DNA from: Hyaloperonospora brassicae
Taxonomy: Eukaryota; Oomycota; Peronosporomycetes; Peronosporales; Peronosporaceae
NCBI GenBank assembly: GCA_947650285.1
Contig: CANTFL010001475.1
Location: 124,001-188,000 of the forward strand
Reading direction: 5' to 3'
Length of the DNA stretch: 64,000 nucleotides
The stretch's first letter is position 1, and each line of letters opens with the position of its first letter. The notes beneath the pieces were generated by a model, which was not told the DNA's origin, did not search any database, and was given only the letters and a program-made list of their open reading frames with translations. Positions 21,258 through 31,761 of this stretch are shown piece by piece. Made by a program: the position numbers and the translations under genes.

Positions 21258-23539
21258 TACCTTTTATAGTGCGCTCGACTTAGTTGATGGCTATTTCCAC
21301 TTGCTCATGTGAGCGAGTGATGTTCCGATGACAGCGGTGAGCACTGCTAGTGGTATACTCTGGGGTGTCATTTGATGCACCAATTTTCATTGGGTTCCCC
21401 GGCTACATTCAATCGTCTCGTGACGCAATATTTCAGACCTCTCCGAGGCTATTCGCAAACGTAATCAGATGTCATCGTCGTATTTATTAGTGCAGAGAAC
21501 GGTCGGACAAATATGGACAGCAATATTGACCATTTACGATTTGTGATTGAGTGCGTGCGCACCAATAAGTAGTGTGCTGCTGTACCAACGTACATCTTAC
21601 CTGGTGAATAAAATCATTCACTACGGTGAATGATTGGGCAGCAAGAGTGGGTGCATATAGTTCATAGCCAAGGTCATTTTTGTCTGGCCGGTTCCGAAGA
21701 AATAAATGAACGTACGTAATTGGCTTCATCTTGACAACCACATCCACAAGTATAGTGCGAATTACGCATGAATGGCTCCGTCATTATTTCTCACCTAACA
21801 TATTTTCTGAAAAAAGAAGTGGAGAGGCGCTAAAATTACATACATGACAATGTTTGCTAGAAGTAAAGGTGAGCCTCCTCCAGTTCTGTTTGGGATCTGC
21901 CGGAACCAGAGCAGCCATTCCATGTCTCCTCTGGTGATTCTAACTTTGTCATTGGCTGTGCTCTGATCCAAGCCTTCATCGTGGCCATGTGCGCGTTTTC
22001 GAGCATGGATCTTCCCGCCAAAAGCTGCTTTCAAGAACTAACCAGTTCATGACAACGATTGATTTGCAAAGTATGCGCTAGTCATCTTCAGAGTTTATCG
22101 ATTTGGCTTGTAGCTATTTTATACGTACATGCGTCATTGCATACTGCGACTCAGACTCCCCATCTCGTTCGGAGAATGGCTCGTTGGTTGTTGTTCTTTG
22201 CCGAATACAGCATTGAAGGTGAAGTATGAGTCAGATAGGCAAACATATTTGATCGGTCGCTACCTCGCAGGCCATCTACGAGCTTGATCATGATACAAAC
22301 TGGTCGTCGTTCATCACGGTCTTAGTTCGTGCGGCTTATGCACTCGATGGCCATTGTACAACTCGTCTACGTGCTCTTGGGAGGGAGAACGTTGTAGATT
22401 TAGACATACAATTGTCGTCATGTGTTTTCGTGCGAGGCTACATCAATCTTTCATCCGTAAAAAAGAACTGATGTGCTACTGCAGATGTTAATATTATCCC
22501 TCGTATCGTCGTTTCTGATGATGAGTAATTACATTTTCGAAGTCTATATACGGACAATGATGCTACACCGAGTGGTCATCTTGGTTGTGAGAAGACCTAT
22601 GGCTTGGAACTCTAGCTTTATTGGTTGGTCAAACGCTAAATATGGGTGAGCATATGTATGCGTACGCATGAAAGATGTCAATGGGTCAAATCCGCAGCTG
22701 ATGCGGCTGTGCCCCCTGCAAATTTTGTCAGTAGCCACAGGTTTCAAGGAGCTAAGTAAGATGGATTTTGCGTTTCAATTGGCAAACGGTTTGGATGGAA
22801 ACACATGTATTGTGGTTTTTGTCAACCGTCTGAGAAAATAGATCACTTATCGGCTATGCATTTCTCAATAATTGACGGAGGTACAGCAGAGGCGTTCGTC
22901 GATAGCGTGTTTCGTCAGCGCGGTATATCAGTGACGATTATCGCGAATAGATATCCTCGGTTCACCCGTCAGATTTAAAGTCAATCTTGAAGGTTCTGGG
23001 GTTCTGATTGGACATGTTTACGGCGGATCATGTCTATATCGATGGTCAAATAGAGCAGATGAATCGCGTGATTTTGGCATGTTACTCAGTATTTAGTGAA
23101 GTAGGCTTAGTCCTTGGATCTCCATGCTCCCTATCGTTGTATTAGCGTTGTATATCGCTGGTTATACCTCTACGAGCTTTACTCCGTTCTGTATGAGCGG
23201 TCTGACCCCGACACGCGTTCAGTTAAATATACCACTTCATGGTTCTTAGCTTAGCGGTGGAGAGATGGCCGATTGGCTAGCTGATCCTATCATTCTTATC
23301 ACTCTTTGGGTCTAGTTTTATACGTTTCTCGCAGCGCGATTCAATGTCTTACTACATGTGCGTCATGCAATGTCTGAAAGCCAAGATGAAGAAAAAGAAC
23401 CAACTACTATCAAATCTTGTATCAAACGTTACAAGGTCGAAGACCAAGTATTTCTCAATGCTAAACATCTACCTACAAATGCGGTGTTCACTGTATTGAC
23501 AACAATCCTGCGTCCCCGCTTCATTTAATCCTTTACGAT

Positions 23540-23917
23540 CTTGAACAATAAGGCTTTCCATGTACGCGTAACCTTCCAAGCAAATTCACACCGACCCCAT
23601 GTTTTGCGTTGCTTAGCATTACGCATTGGGATCCTTCCTTCGCTTGTGAACCTTGCGAACGCTTGCGCCGACGATGACGTCCTTGCCACGTATTGCTGCA
23701 TCCGCATCAGGCCATACAGCTGCCCCCTACGCGAGGTAGACCCTGGTTCATGGTTCGTAGACGATTCTACACCAATTCCAAGCGTTCCACACGCTCGCGA
23801 AGTCGTCAATCGCTTGACGCAGGATCGACACGAGATGCCGCCGCCTTGCTTGATAAGCAAGGAAATCACCTGTTCCGTACGGAGAGACTTCTAAAGCGAC
23901 GTATTCGTAACGCTTAA
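23540..23917 (+). pseudogene. Chromodomain-region remnant of R2
   Basis: Same region as 7141-7539. The end LLDKQGNHLFRTERLLKRR is kept at 23850-23917. A 22-bp deletion between ACGACTT repeats breaks both this frame and the antisense coiled coil, which R1 and R3 keep open. Confidence 0.5.
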
Positions 23918-24640
23918 TACTTTATGAAATGGCGGGGAAACCCCGAGTATGAGAAATCGTGTTAATTTACCACGATTTTCCAGCGGCTGGATTGCATCTA
24001 CGTCGTTGACTTTTAACACCGTATGCAGGGTCCACCTACTAACCTATCAGCGTTCTTTACTGGTAGATGGGTGGGCGTGTGAACTGATCGATGGTCATGC
24101 CGTGACACGTACCCGAGGGTTCGGTCAAGGTACCACCACTTGTGTGTGGTATGTTGGTAGTTGATACCTCGTCTAGGACCAGCACAACGATTGCAATCGG
24201 CCTTCCGCTTTTCTCTCGGCATAACGGGTTTGCGTTCTGGACGAACTTCAGCTCTGTTGCAGCTATCTATAACATTCTAATCTTCTACAATTGACGTACG
24301 TGCTATACCAATTGGATGAGCTGCACTTAGTTGTCGCTGTCTGCTTTTCCCGGGTACAGGATGATAGTAATGGTCTCATTGAGTATACCAAGGTACTGTG
24401 TGACTGGTAATACGATCTAATAGGTATGGGAATACCAAAAGAATCCTTAGGATCAGATATAGATCTCCTAGAGCTCGACGTGCAGATATTTTGACATTCT
24501 TCGTTGCCTCTTGTTTACCTTTCCACTCCGTCAATGATTGGCGAGGGGCTTGTCAAATTGTGTCATCGATTCTGGAGAGCTGATCGATATGTCATTGAGT
24601 AGCCTCCACAATACAACGTCATCGAGTGTAAGCGATTCTA

Positions 24641-24930
24641 TTACATTTGCAAAGCCTCTTGTTGCTGCTGCTCACCGTGTCGGTTAATGAGCCTGTTTGG
24701 ATCAGGACATCGGGCATTACTCAGCTGTGCGATCGAATATTCAGCATCAAGTTGTGCGAACGGATTCAATGTGTGAGTGGGTTCATCTATATGGACTGGT
24801 GATATTGGCTTCAAAACACCCAGATCGATATCACTCTCGTATTTTACCAACTCGGCTTCAAAATATTTCTTGGAGGTCTTTCACCCGTCCCCTGATGGCT
24901 TCATTAAGCTTTGTATCGGATGGCAACCAT
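24641..24930 (-). pseudogene. Antisense-frame N-terminal remnant in R2
   Basis: On the strand opposite to R2, between chromodomain region and 3' LTR, an ATG at 24930 (context ATCATGG) lies where the young elements start their antisense frame (ACCATGG). After a frameshift an open stretch has KYESDIDLG, SPVHIDEPTHTLNPFA and GEQQQQEAL. These align in order with DYGSDTDDLG, SPVQEATTYTAPNPFA and LDEQQKLAI of element B. Protein-level similarity at this distance supports past coding. The mirrored copy is at 50862-51151. Confidence 0.6.
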
Positions 24931-25016
24931 GATACATCTATAATTCACTGCAAACAATCAAATAGTCTTCATTAGACGGGAGTAGATCCGTATCATCGAT
25001 AGTACGGTGAAAGGTG

Positions 25017-25534
25017 TGTAACGATGTTACACTTGGATGGTACAGACGCGGTGACTGGGTAGGTGTTCCCCGTCGTTACTGGCTATACCAATCAGCGCCG
25101 TAATAAGAACGTTTGGTGGACTGAGGCGTTTAAGCCATCAAAAGAGATATGTATCAGGGTTTTCACTTGACGATACCACACCATACATTAGGTTTTCGAT
25201 TGTAAAAGTATCGTCGTTTTATAGAATGAACAGATCTCATTTTACCTTTGGAACCGTTGATACATCCTACAGTGCCTTGTATAGACCAACTTGTTAGCAC
25301 TTTGTGCTGTAAATTCAATGAATCATTGCCCTATGCGCTTCTAAACTATCTGAGTCGAAACCTTTAGTCCTCTGAATTCAGGTATCTCAAATAGCCGTTG
25401 TTCTGTAGTCAGTTGACCTTTGGAATCGTTATTCGTAGAAAAATGCCCAATTTAGTCGACTTCTTGTCGGACCATTAAGTGGGGTCTTTGAGCTCAATTA
25501 TCTCTCCAGAAATGTGCAATACTAGCTCCGCTGC
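25017..25534 (+). repeat. Degraded 3' LTR of relict R2
   Basis: Begins TGTAACGATGTTACA, a perfect 6-bp stem with a 3-nt loop like the young LTR start (TGTAACGGGGTTACA), and ends CTCCGCTGCG. The middle keeps LTR-type pieces such as CTGAGTCG and GCACTTTGTGCTG. About 518 bp. Confidence 0.75.
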
Positions 25535-26287
25535 GCTTTCTTCGACAAGAAGCTGGTATATCACTTCTTCAGGATTCTTCTGCACTATTTTGTCGCCCAT
25601 TGTGCTGTATACGATGAGTTACCGCGTCCGGTACTGCGAGGTTTTACCGTTTTATCACCATCCAATCAAAATTCTGGTCCAGGAATAACAATGATAGTGT
25701 AAGACCAGTTGTACTGACAATCTCCCTGGGACAACTCATATCGTCTGCGAGTTCATGACAGCTTCACAATCACGACTGGGAAACAATTGTTTTGGCCACA
25801 TATCTGGCGGATGAGACAGTTGCATGTCTTTGATACCAGATCGGTTCAATCAGAATGTCATCTTGATGAATAATATCCACCAATGTGGACCTTGCTAAGT
25901 ATTTGAAAAACAAATATTGGCTTCCAAGGTAAAAGTCGGTACTGCTATACTCATTAATTGATATATCCCATTCGACAACCATTCGACCGACCATTCGACC
26001 AACCATTTGACCAACCAACTGCTGCTAGGCGCGCACGATGGGGGTGAGCTTGTCGCTATAATATGAGTTTCAGACAAACAGTCACAGAAGGTTAAAAGGG
26101 TCTACCGAGAGACTTGGCTACGTTAAAAACGGATCTACTTTTTCATTTTCTGCATGTGTTTCTTAGAACATTTAGCCATCCTCTGCTCGTTGAATGTACA
26201 GTGCAAATTGGAAGAGTCTGTCTACACTGTGCCAAAGTAGTTAAGTTATTCGAAGCAAGTACCAGCGGACGGTGCTTCGTTACCACC
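25535..26287. other. Unit b DNA after relict LTR, no gene recognised
   Basis: Identical or nearly identical to 49504-50257 inverted. A minus-strand frame (25770-26018) contains V-G-R-M repeats from a 12-bp tandem repeat, without a known domain. Nothing else is supportable. Confidence 0.5.
25968..26014. repeat. 12-bp tandem repeat
   Basis: Four units of CCATTCGACCAA type (11-12 bp each). The inverted copy is at 49778-49824. Confidence 0.8.
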
Positions 26288-26292
26288 TTCAT
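26288..26292. other. Empty target site of element B
   Basis: TTCAT (ATGAA on the other strand) occurs once here. At the mirrored place it is duplicated on both sides of element B, so this arm shows the site before insertion. Confidence 0.85.
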
Positions 26293-27060
26293 CGTATTGC
26301 CTATCACCCCGACAACGCATAGTTCACGAAGTTTGGTGGCAACACTACAATGGAGATCATCAGGCTTCAGCGAACAGGACCATTACTCGGGCTTCGACAA
26401 TATACCCACTGTCTGCAATCTGAAACGCAAAACGACCAAGAGATGATCTGTAATGGGGTTGATCTCGTTACGTGTCATTGGCGTGAATTGGGTCAATCGT
26501 AAGTATAATCTTACTTGATAAAATATACTAATATTGACCTCTGTAAGTAAATATTGATGAAGGAATGTAACTTTCAAGGAAACATTCAGTACTGCTCTAC
26601 TTTTTGATTGATGCAGGCCATGTTATAATCCAAGTAAGCCACCCATTGCAGCTACACGCGCGTAATGGGTGCTAAGCAAGGTTACATACCTGTAGTTTGT
26701 AGTTCAATAGAGTTTAAGTAAGACAGAGTAGGTTTTCTGGGAGAGACCTGAATCTACTTAACTCAGTTTTACTTTTCCCGCATTCGATGCAGGTCTTGCT
26801 CAGTCTGACACCCCTCCCTCTGCACGTACAGTGTCCGTGAGGCTATGGGAGCACACACCCCTGCACTTTCATATGTGCAAGTGGTTTACCATTCATCTGG
26901 TAAGAGTGCGCTCCATTACGCAAACGACCATTCGCAACTTCAATCAGTCCTACGTATTTCGCGCCATATGACCTCTGTCAGTCACGACTTCACCTGTTTG
27001 AGCTCATGTTGACTCGTTCGCCAAGGACCAATACTTGTAACACCTGCCCGACAATGACGA
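26293..27060. other. Unit b DNA, no gene recognised
   Basis: No supportable gene. A weak hint of a copia-like RT end (MEIIRLQRTGPLLGLRQYTH at 26350-26410) was not accepted. A 7-bp-stem inverted repeat (ACCCATT/AATGGGT) lies at about 26641-26670. Confidence 0.45.
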
Positions 27061-27090
27061 GGACAAGCACGGCATGAGAGCAAATTCAAC

Positions 27091-27384
27091 ATGGATGTGC
27101 GTGTCTTCGTACCGTTTGATTTTCAAGATCTGTCAATGACCTGTGAACGTTTCATCTTGTTCTATGCGAAAGTAGGACTGCGTGAATCCACTGAGATGAC
27201 CGTTCGTTCGTTCATCCAGAAAGGCAGCAGATGTATGGCTCTCCGATCTACGATAGCGGTCTGCAGGTCCAGCATAGCCCGCTATCGATCTCCGCGGTTA
27301 CCAACTTTCGATGCTATGAAAGCCGGAAGAGCTCTTCTGACAAGCATTTGCATGCCATGCATGTATCGCAACACACAAAACTAG
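27091..27384 (+). CDS. Hypothetical protein, 97 aa (unit b)
   Basis: ATG-started frame of 97 codons upstream of SP-B1, on the same strand; the copy at 40710-41003 encodes the same protein. It contains several Cys and Arg but no signal peptide or domain I recognise. Identity between arms says little, since the whole arm is nearly identical. It may be chance open DNA. Confidence 0.25.
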   Translation: MDVRVFVPFDFQDLSMTCERFILFYAKVGLRESTEMTVRSFIQKGSRCMALRSTIAVCRSSIARYRSPRLPTFDAMKAGRALLTSICMPCMYRNTQN

Positions 27385-28092
27385 AAAGTAAAACCTGACG
27401 GAAGCATTCCAAGTCTTTTCAGGTGCCAGTGGCCACCGGCATGCCAGCAACGACTGCTCATATCAGTGACTATATGGTGTCAGCATGTAGTGTTGCCTTG
27501 CTTCTAGCAGATACACGTTAGCAGCGCACAGCTTTTCATCTCCTTCAGTCACTTGTACCCAGACGAAGACAGCAGACACGTTCTGCAGAGCCAGAGCTGT
27601 ACTACGATTCATGCCAGACCGAAGAAGCGTAGCGTCTACCACTCCTTCTTTCGCAGTGTCCACCCTGCACTCAGATGTTGTCCTTCTCGTGAATATCACC
27701 GTCAGACACAAGATCAAAAGCCCAACGATCTATTTGCTATCATCGTAAACGAAATTTGCTCACGTAGCGTACGGTCTGGTGCACCATGCAGCTGTTGTCT
27801 GACAGCATGTTGACCGTCGTCCTTCCCGAAGTCTCGATTGGCTCCAGACGAAGACAGCCTGATCGGCACAAGTGCCAAATGCAATACTCTACTATGCTTG
27901 CAACGGCGTCGCCATGTGGTGCATGGAGCTTGCTGGATGCGCGTTCCAGCGGACCGGGCATCTGCTTCACCCGGCCTCGGTACCTGCTACAGCTCTGGTG
28001 AATATTTCAACAAAGGCATGAGGTCTTATCTACCCTACCCATCGGTGTCAATCTGTCAGCCGCCGCAACCACTCGGGCCAACAGCCGTGCAC

Positions 28093-28131
28093 TTCTCTCT
28101 CTCTGTCTCTACCTCTCTGTCTCTACCTAAC
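28093..28131 (+). repeat. CT-rich microsatellite upstream of SP-B1
   Basis: CTCTCTCTCTGTCTCTAC followed by further CTCTGTCTCTAC units, about 230 bp before the core promoter. The mirrored copy lies upstream of SP-B2 at about 39964-40002. Confidence 0.8.
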
Positions 28132-28359
28132 AGCATCCTTCCTTGCGAGCCATCGGAATGCCATCTATCTGTGCTCTCTCGCATCTGTGGCAGTTCTCCG
28201 CAACGATTGCGCTTCACTCGACCGCAACCTTCGTGTCTACCTGGAAGACCATCTGGAGGCTAGCTTTCAACGGACTCTACGCTCTATTTGCCACGATTGA
28301 GGTCTGTCTGAAAATGATGCGAGGTCGGTGCACTCGCGGCGCTCGGACCGAGCAAGTGT

Positions 28360-28377
28360 GTTCATTCCTCAACTCAC
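28360..28377 (+). promoter_or_regulatory. Inr/FPR-like core promoter of SP-B1
   Basis: GTTCATTCCTCAACTCAC, 60-77 bp before the ATG, preceded by GCTCGGACCGAGCAAGTG. Both parts match the SP-A promoters almost base for base, while DNA further upstream differs. Confidence 0.65.
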
Positions 28378-28437
28378 GACGAACGAAACAACTCACACCA
28401 ACACAACTACCCGCGTACATCTACGACCAGTATCACC

Positions 28438-29094
28438 ATGCAGCTCAGCAAGATGATCGGTGTGCTAAGCGTGGGTGCTTTAGCTGCTTTGGCACTCTCG
28501 AGCAACCCTGTGGATGCGTCGACGGCAGCCACACAGACCGGGCATCGGCACCACCACCGCAGCCGCAGAGACGACGACGACAGTTCTGACAACCGCAGGG
28601 GAAGCTACGGCAAAAGGCGCGTCTACAGAGACGACGACGATGACAGCAGTGACGGCGGGAGAAGGCCTTATGGCAACCAGCGTGGCAACAATGACTACCG
28701 TAACGACAACGGCGGCGACGGTCGCGATTATTACTCGGGCGGCAATGGCAACCAGCGCGCCAACGGAGGTGCGGCAGTGGGGCCGATCAACAATGGTGTT
28801 GGTGCCGGTGCTGGTGTGGCTCCCAACGCTGATCTCCCCGCCAACGGTGGAGCGGGTCAACCTGCCGCTACGTTACCCTATGCGGGCACACCTCCGAACA
28901 CCGGGACTGCGGTGAAAGGGGGAGCTGGGGTAAAAGCTAAGCCAGGCCACAACCCCGTCACTGGGAAGAGCACCGGCGTGGATTCGACTGGCAATGCCAA
29001 TGTCGGTGCAGGCGGAAACGCGTATGGCGCGGACGGTCCGCACCTGGCGGACGTGAAGCAGACGACCGTGCAGACCGGTGGCCTCCGCCACTAA
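28438..29094 (+). CDS. SP-B1: secreted Arg/Asp/Gly-rich disordered protein, 218 aa
   Basis: ATG in good context (ACCATGC) behind the Inr block. Residues 1-28 are a signal peptide (KMIGVLSVGALAALAL core, VDA-S site) clearly related to SP-A. The mature protein has no Cys. Residues about 40-80 hold two imperfect repeats of the form R-x-x-R-D4-5-S-S-D...R-R-x-Y-G. Then follow Gly/Asn-rich repeats, a Gly/Ala/Pro-rich middle with VGAGAGVAP, and a C-terminal part ending GGLRH. It is probably disordered. It might be an effector, a wall glycoprotein or a sporulation protein; nothing proves one of these. No RxLR-dEER pair is visible. Confidence 0.75.
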   Translation: MQLSKMIGVLSVGALAALALSSNPVDASTAATQTGHRHHHRSRRDDDDSSDNRRGSYGKRRVYRDDDDDSSDGGRRPYGNQRGNNDYRNDNGGDGRDYYSGGNGNQRANGGAAVGPINNGVGAGAGVAPNADLPANGGAGQPAATLPYAGTPPNTGTAVKGGAGVKAKPGHNPVTGKSTGVDSTGNANVGAGGNAYGADGPHLADVKQTTVQTGGLRH

Positions 29095-29099
29095 GCCAG

Positions 29100-29465
29100 G
29101 TAAACGCTCGCGATCCGTGTTCTGTACGCGACACGTGTTGGCTTTGTCAGTCGACCGGTGTGGCGAACTGACACTAGGACCGTTTGACGTAGCCGACGAG
29201 TATCTTGCCACTCACTACCCATCCCCAGTATGTATTGCTACTCATTGGGTCTGACAAGCACGGCGTGCATGCATTAGAATGTCGTTGTCGTAGCCGTACA
29301 TATAGTTGCCGTGCAGCGCAGGTAGTTTTCAGTGAATATACAAACGCAGCTGGTCAATTGCAAACAGTCTTCTCCAGCTTTTACTTTCTCTTGTCGCGGT
29401 CGATGGATAAAGAGTATGAAAAGCTCACGTCACTTGCAGCTTCTGCCGACACTTCGGAGCGTGGG
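29100..29465. other. SP-B1 downstream block up to palindrome 2 arm end
   Basis: Pairs with 38617-38987. A frame at 29205-29465 (SFYFLLSRSMDKEYEKL, SADTSERG) is a diverged relative of the SP-A downstream frame (DTYETL, SDTSKRG). The arm ends at 29465 after GAGCGTGGG, and the sequence beyond does not match the other arm. Confidence 0.6.
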
Positions 29466-29749
29466 TGCCTAAGTGGCGTTCTATGTTGTTGTTCAAATCG
29501 AGGTATGGTAAGGAACGATCAGCAGCGACCACCAATCCCTATCCAGATGAATCTAATTATCGGGCGTCACGACCGTCAGCAATCTACAATGCGACCGCCC
29601 GGACGGCATGCCGTCAGGCTTTGATTGGATGACCTGCCAAGCCCCGTCCGCGGGCGGCCTGCGAGCGGCAGGAGTTCTGTCCGACTTCGACGGAGAGTGC
29701 TGTCTCGAGCTAATTGTTGACATCGTGGTGGAGGTATTCATGCAGTGTT

Positions 29750-30120
29750 CGAGCAATGGTGCGGTCAGTCAGAGCGTGAACTTGTAGCAATTTCTTGGTA
29801 TCCATCGCAACGTTAGCAGCAAGGTCTACTATCGTGTTGTAATCCTCGGTAATGATAAGACCAGATTGCGACCGCGACGTCATCAGCAAGACCCCGCGCC
29901 TTTCGGTCAAGTGCGGCAAGGTGTGACTGGCGCGGCGAGCAGGACAGTCAAAGTTGAGTGATGACCATGGCACTACCTCCAATAGCACGCAGACGAGTAA
30001 AGCCGCTGTCCATCTCCTGCTGCAAACCGGGAAGGAGGCCGAAGAATGCAGCCCCGTTATCCGTCGTTGTTGACGACCCGAGAGACATGCTCACCATCCG
30101 GACGATCCGGCCAACATGTT
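29750..30120 (-). pseudogene. RNase H-type domain fragment, cut by element A
   Basis: On the minus strand, from the LTR edge inward, a frame has DNGAAFFGLLPGLQQ and AIGGSAMVITQ, matching the N-N-x-A-E...G-L and G-D-S-x-L-V-I blocks of type I RNase H. A shifted frame then has ITEDYNTIVDLAANVAMDTK, matching the C-terminal A-D-x-A-N-x-A-M-D block. It is likely the RNase H end of a retroelement polyprotein. It is frameshifted, several catalytic acids are changed, and its N-terminal part is missing where element A begins. Confidence 0.55.
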
Positions 30121-30652
30121 TGTAACGGGGTTACACGTCGACTGGTAGTCGAGAAAAGGTGTGGTTCACACCAGGGATGGGATCCCCTTTGAATTGATAT
30201 TCGAACACAGTATCGATTGTTGATGACTGATGTCGGTCAACCATAGATTACGAGATCTTTTAAGAGGTTTATTTAGAACATTAGCGAGTAGGTTGATCAC
30301 GTTGTTCTAAGATATTGTTTTAGGTTAAAAGAAGAAATAAAGTTCAGTTCCCATTTTGATCTGATAGACACGTGCCTCTCCGAGGCGTCTTGTGATCGTT
30401 AAGGAGGTAGCAACGCCTTGTTAAGGCAGCTACTCCTTGTGCACTCTGTACGTTGGATTGTTTGAATCGTTTGGCCCCCCTGGAACAAGTACCGTAAGAT
30501 CTATAAGTTTGTTGACTGTCTGAGTCGGGTTCTTTGAACCAAACCTTAGTTCTCTGAGCTGTTGACTCTTTAAGTCGGGTTCGTAGAACCAAAGTTGCTC
30601 GTTGAGCGTTAGAGTTTACTTCTGACTTAAGGAGCTGTGTAGCTCCGCTACA
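30121..30652 (+). repeat. 5' LTR of element A
   Basis: 532 bp, TGTAACGG...CGCTACA. Hairpins with 3-nt loops occur at 30121-30135, 30138-30152, 30158-30172, 30174-30186, 30374-30386, 30415-30427, 30528-30540, 30578-30590 and 30638-30652. AATAAA at 30336-30341 is a possible polyadenylation signal. Confidence 0.93.
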
Positions 30653-30672
30653 CTTGGTAGCACTTATAGTTA
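30653..30672 (+). other. Probable primer-binding site of element A
   Basis: CTTGGTAGCACTTATAGTT follows the LTR directly; TGG two bases in would pair with a tRNA CCA end. In G0 and B the same place reads CTTGGTAGCACTTGATAG. I cannot name the tRNA. Confidence 0.5.
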
Positions 30673-30787
30673 ATCTACACCTGAGTCGTTACGACTGATC
30701 CTCTGTGAGGATGGAGAAATCCACACTCCTCTTTGAGGCTTAAAAGTTAGCGCTTGATGAGCTGACCGTGGCCGTAGGCCTAATTAT

Positions 30788-31657
30788 GTGGAGTTTCTAG
30801 CTGCCCAAGGTCCCGATGTGCTCAATGCACGAGTCGAGACCTTCATGCAGCATGAAACGGCCATGTTAGGGCAGGTTCTAAACCAGGTATCGTCGGCTAT
30901 GCCGACACGCTACGTGGCGATGCCACCAGAAGAGGCTAAGCCTCGTCCCCTTCGGGTGGACATTAAACATTACTCCGGGAAGGAGGAGGAAAACTTGACC
31001 CTCTGGATCCGTGAGATTGAGATGGCCATGAGCTCTGGCCTTATCTCACTTGAGCACCAGCGAGTCTCGCTGGCTATCTTTAAGCTCGATAGAAAAGCTA
31101 GAAAATGGGCTTTGACGTGCGGCACGTCGGTCGACTTGGCGTTTCCCACTCGGGATTCGCTCAAGCTAGACCTATTGTGAGTTTTCTCGCGGCCTAACCA
31201 GACTTATCGTGTGATCTCACGCTTCTTGTCTACCCGTCAGGGTAAGAATGAGTTAACGGAATATGTCCAAGAGTTGAGAGCTCTGATGGCTGCTATGCAG
31301 TCTGACCCACTCCCTGAGACAGTCTGTGTGACTGTCTTAATGATAGGTCTTCGTAATGGCGTTGCCAGGACCGAGGTGTTTCGGTTCCATCACTCCTCTT
31401 TTGAGGAGGCTGTGAGCGTCGCTTAAAATGCTGAGCACATATTCAAGTCGGCCAGACTTGGTCGAAATGGGTACAACCCAAGCTTTGCGAGGGCAACCTC
31501 TGCGAGCACCTCGGCTTACTGTAAGCCGGAACCGATGGATCTCAGCAATGCTGAAGATGAAGGCGAAGACGAGCTTCATGTTGAAGATCAACTACAGGAA
31601 GTGAGGCGCTGTTACTTGTGCGGAAGCACTAAACACTTGCGTCCTACCTCTCCTTAG
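30788..31657 (+). pseudogene. gag: Gag of element A
   Basis: In frame with G0 gag over 290 codons but interrupted by TGA at 31178-31180 (CGA in G0) and TAA at 31424-31426 (CAA in G0). Both are C-to-T changes, and the first is shared with B. The capsid block (YSGKEEEN) and the knuckle with Cys, Cys and His but Ser for the last Cys are present. An upstream ATG at 30711 (M-E-K-S-T) lies in the leader hairpin and is separated by stops. Confidence 0.85.
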
Positions 31658-31761
31658 CGTAAGCAAAGACCGACTTCTATGGGTCGAAACCCAAGCCCCA
31701 AAGAGAAACCTGGTATGGCACGGGGAAATGTCGACACCCAGTAGGTGCGGGGCGCCCTACT

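Larger units (their letters stand above)
15870..24129. repeat. Palindrome 1, right arm; also outer part of palindrome 2 left arm (unit a)
   Basis: Reverse complement of 6929-15725, without the LINE fragment. From 16640 outward the same DNA pairs a second time with 51663-59511, so this unit is shared by two inverted repeats. It holds most of relict gypsy R2 in plus orientation, SP-A copy 2 and its flanks. A 22-bp deletion near 23805, between two ACGACTT repeats, distinguishes it from the other two copies. Confidence 0.92.
18156..25534 (+). mobile_element. Relict Ty3/gypsy element R2, both LTRs present
   Basis: Plus-strand relict spanning the join of units a and b. The 5' LTR ends GTAGCTCCGCTACG at 18725, followed by a primer-binding-like GATAGCACTT and a leader hairpin ATCCTC-TTC-GAGGAT. 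A gag remnant lies at 18866-19189, an RT remnant at 20885-21257, integrase pieces at 22500-23480 and the chromodomain region at 23540-23917. The 3' LTR starts TGTAACGATGTTACAC at 25017. It is the same family layout as A but far older. Confidence 0.8.
24130..29465. repeat. Palindrome 2, left arm inner part (unit b)
   Basis: This DNA recurs inverted at 38617-41806 plus 49499-51662; the gap between those two pieces is exactly gypsy element B. Paired positions sum to 68082-68094 on the inner side and 75792 on the outer side, and the difference equals element B plus its 5-bp target duplication. Several frames are identical in both copies. It contains the 3' end of relict R2, unknown DNA, and the secreted-protein gene SP-B1. 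Confidence 0.92.

Noticed and set aside
26340..26500. Possible Ty1/copia RT C-terminal remnant (MEIIRLQRTGPLLGLRQYTH)
   Set aside because: A single weak block without the preceding RT motifs; not enough.
28480..28860. Val/Ala-rich frame opposite SP-B1 as a membrane protein
   Set aside because: Complement of GAC/GGC-rich codons; it lies fully inside SP-B on the other strand.
28438..29094. RxLR or dEER effector motif in SP-B or SP-A
   Set aside because: Arg-rich and Asp-rich stretches follow the signal peptide, but no R-x-L-R with an acidic E-E-R is present.
30788..31657. RIP-like mutation as the cause of the C-to-T stops in gag
   Set aside because: Some stops are C-to-T changes, but others are not, and no clear dinucleotide bias is visible by eye. 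Oomycetes are not known for RIP.
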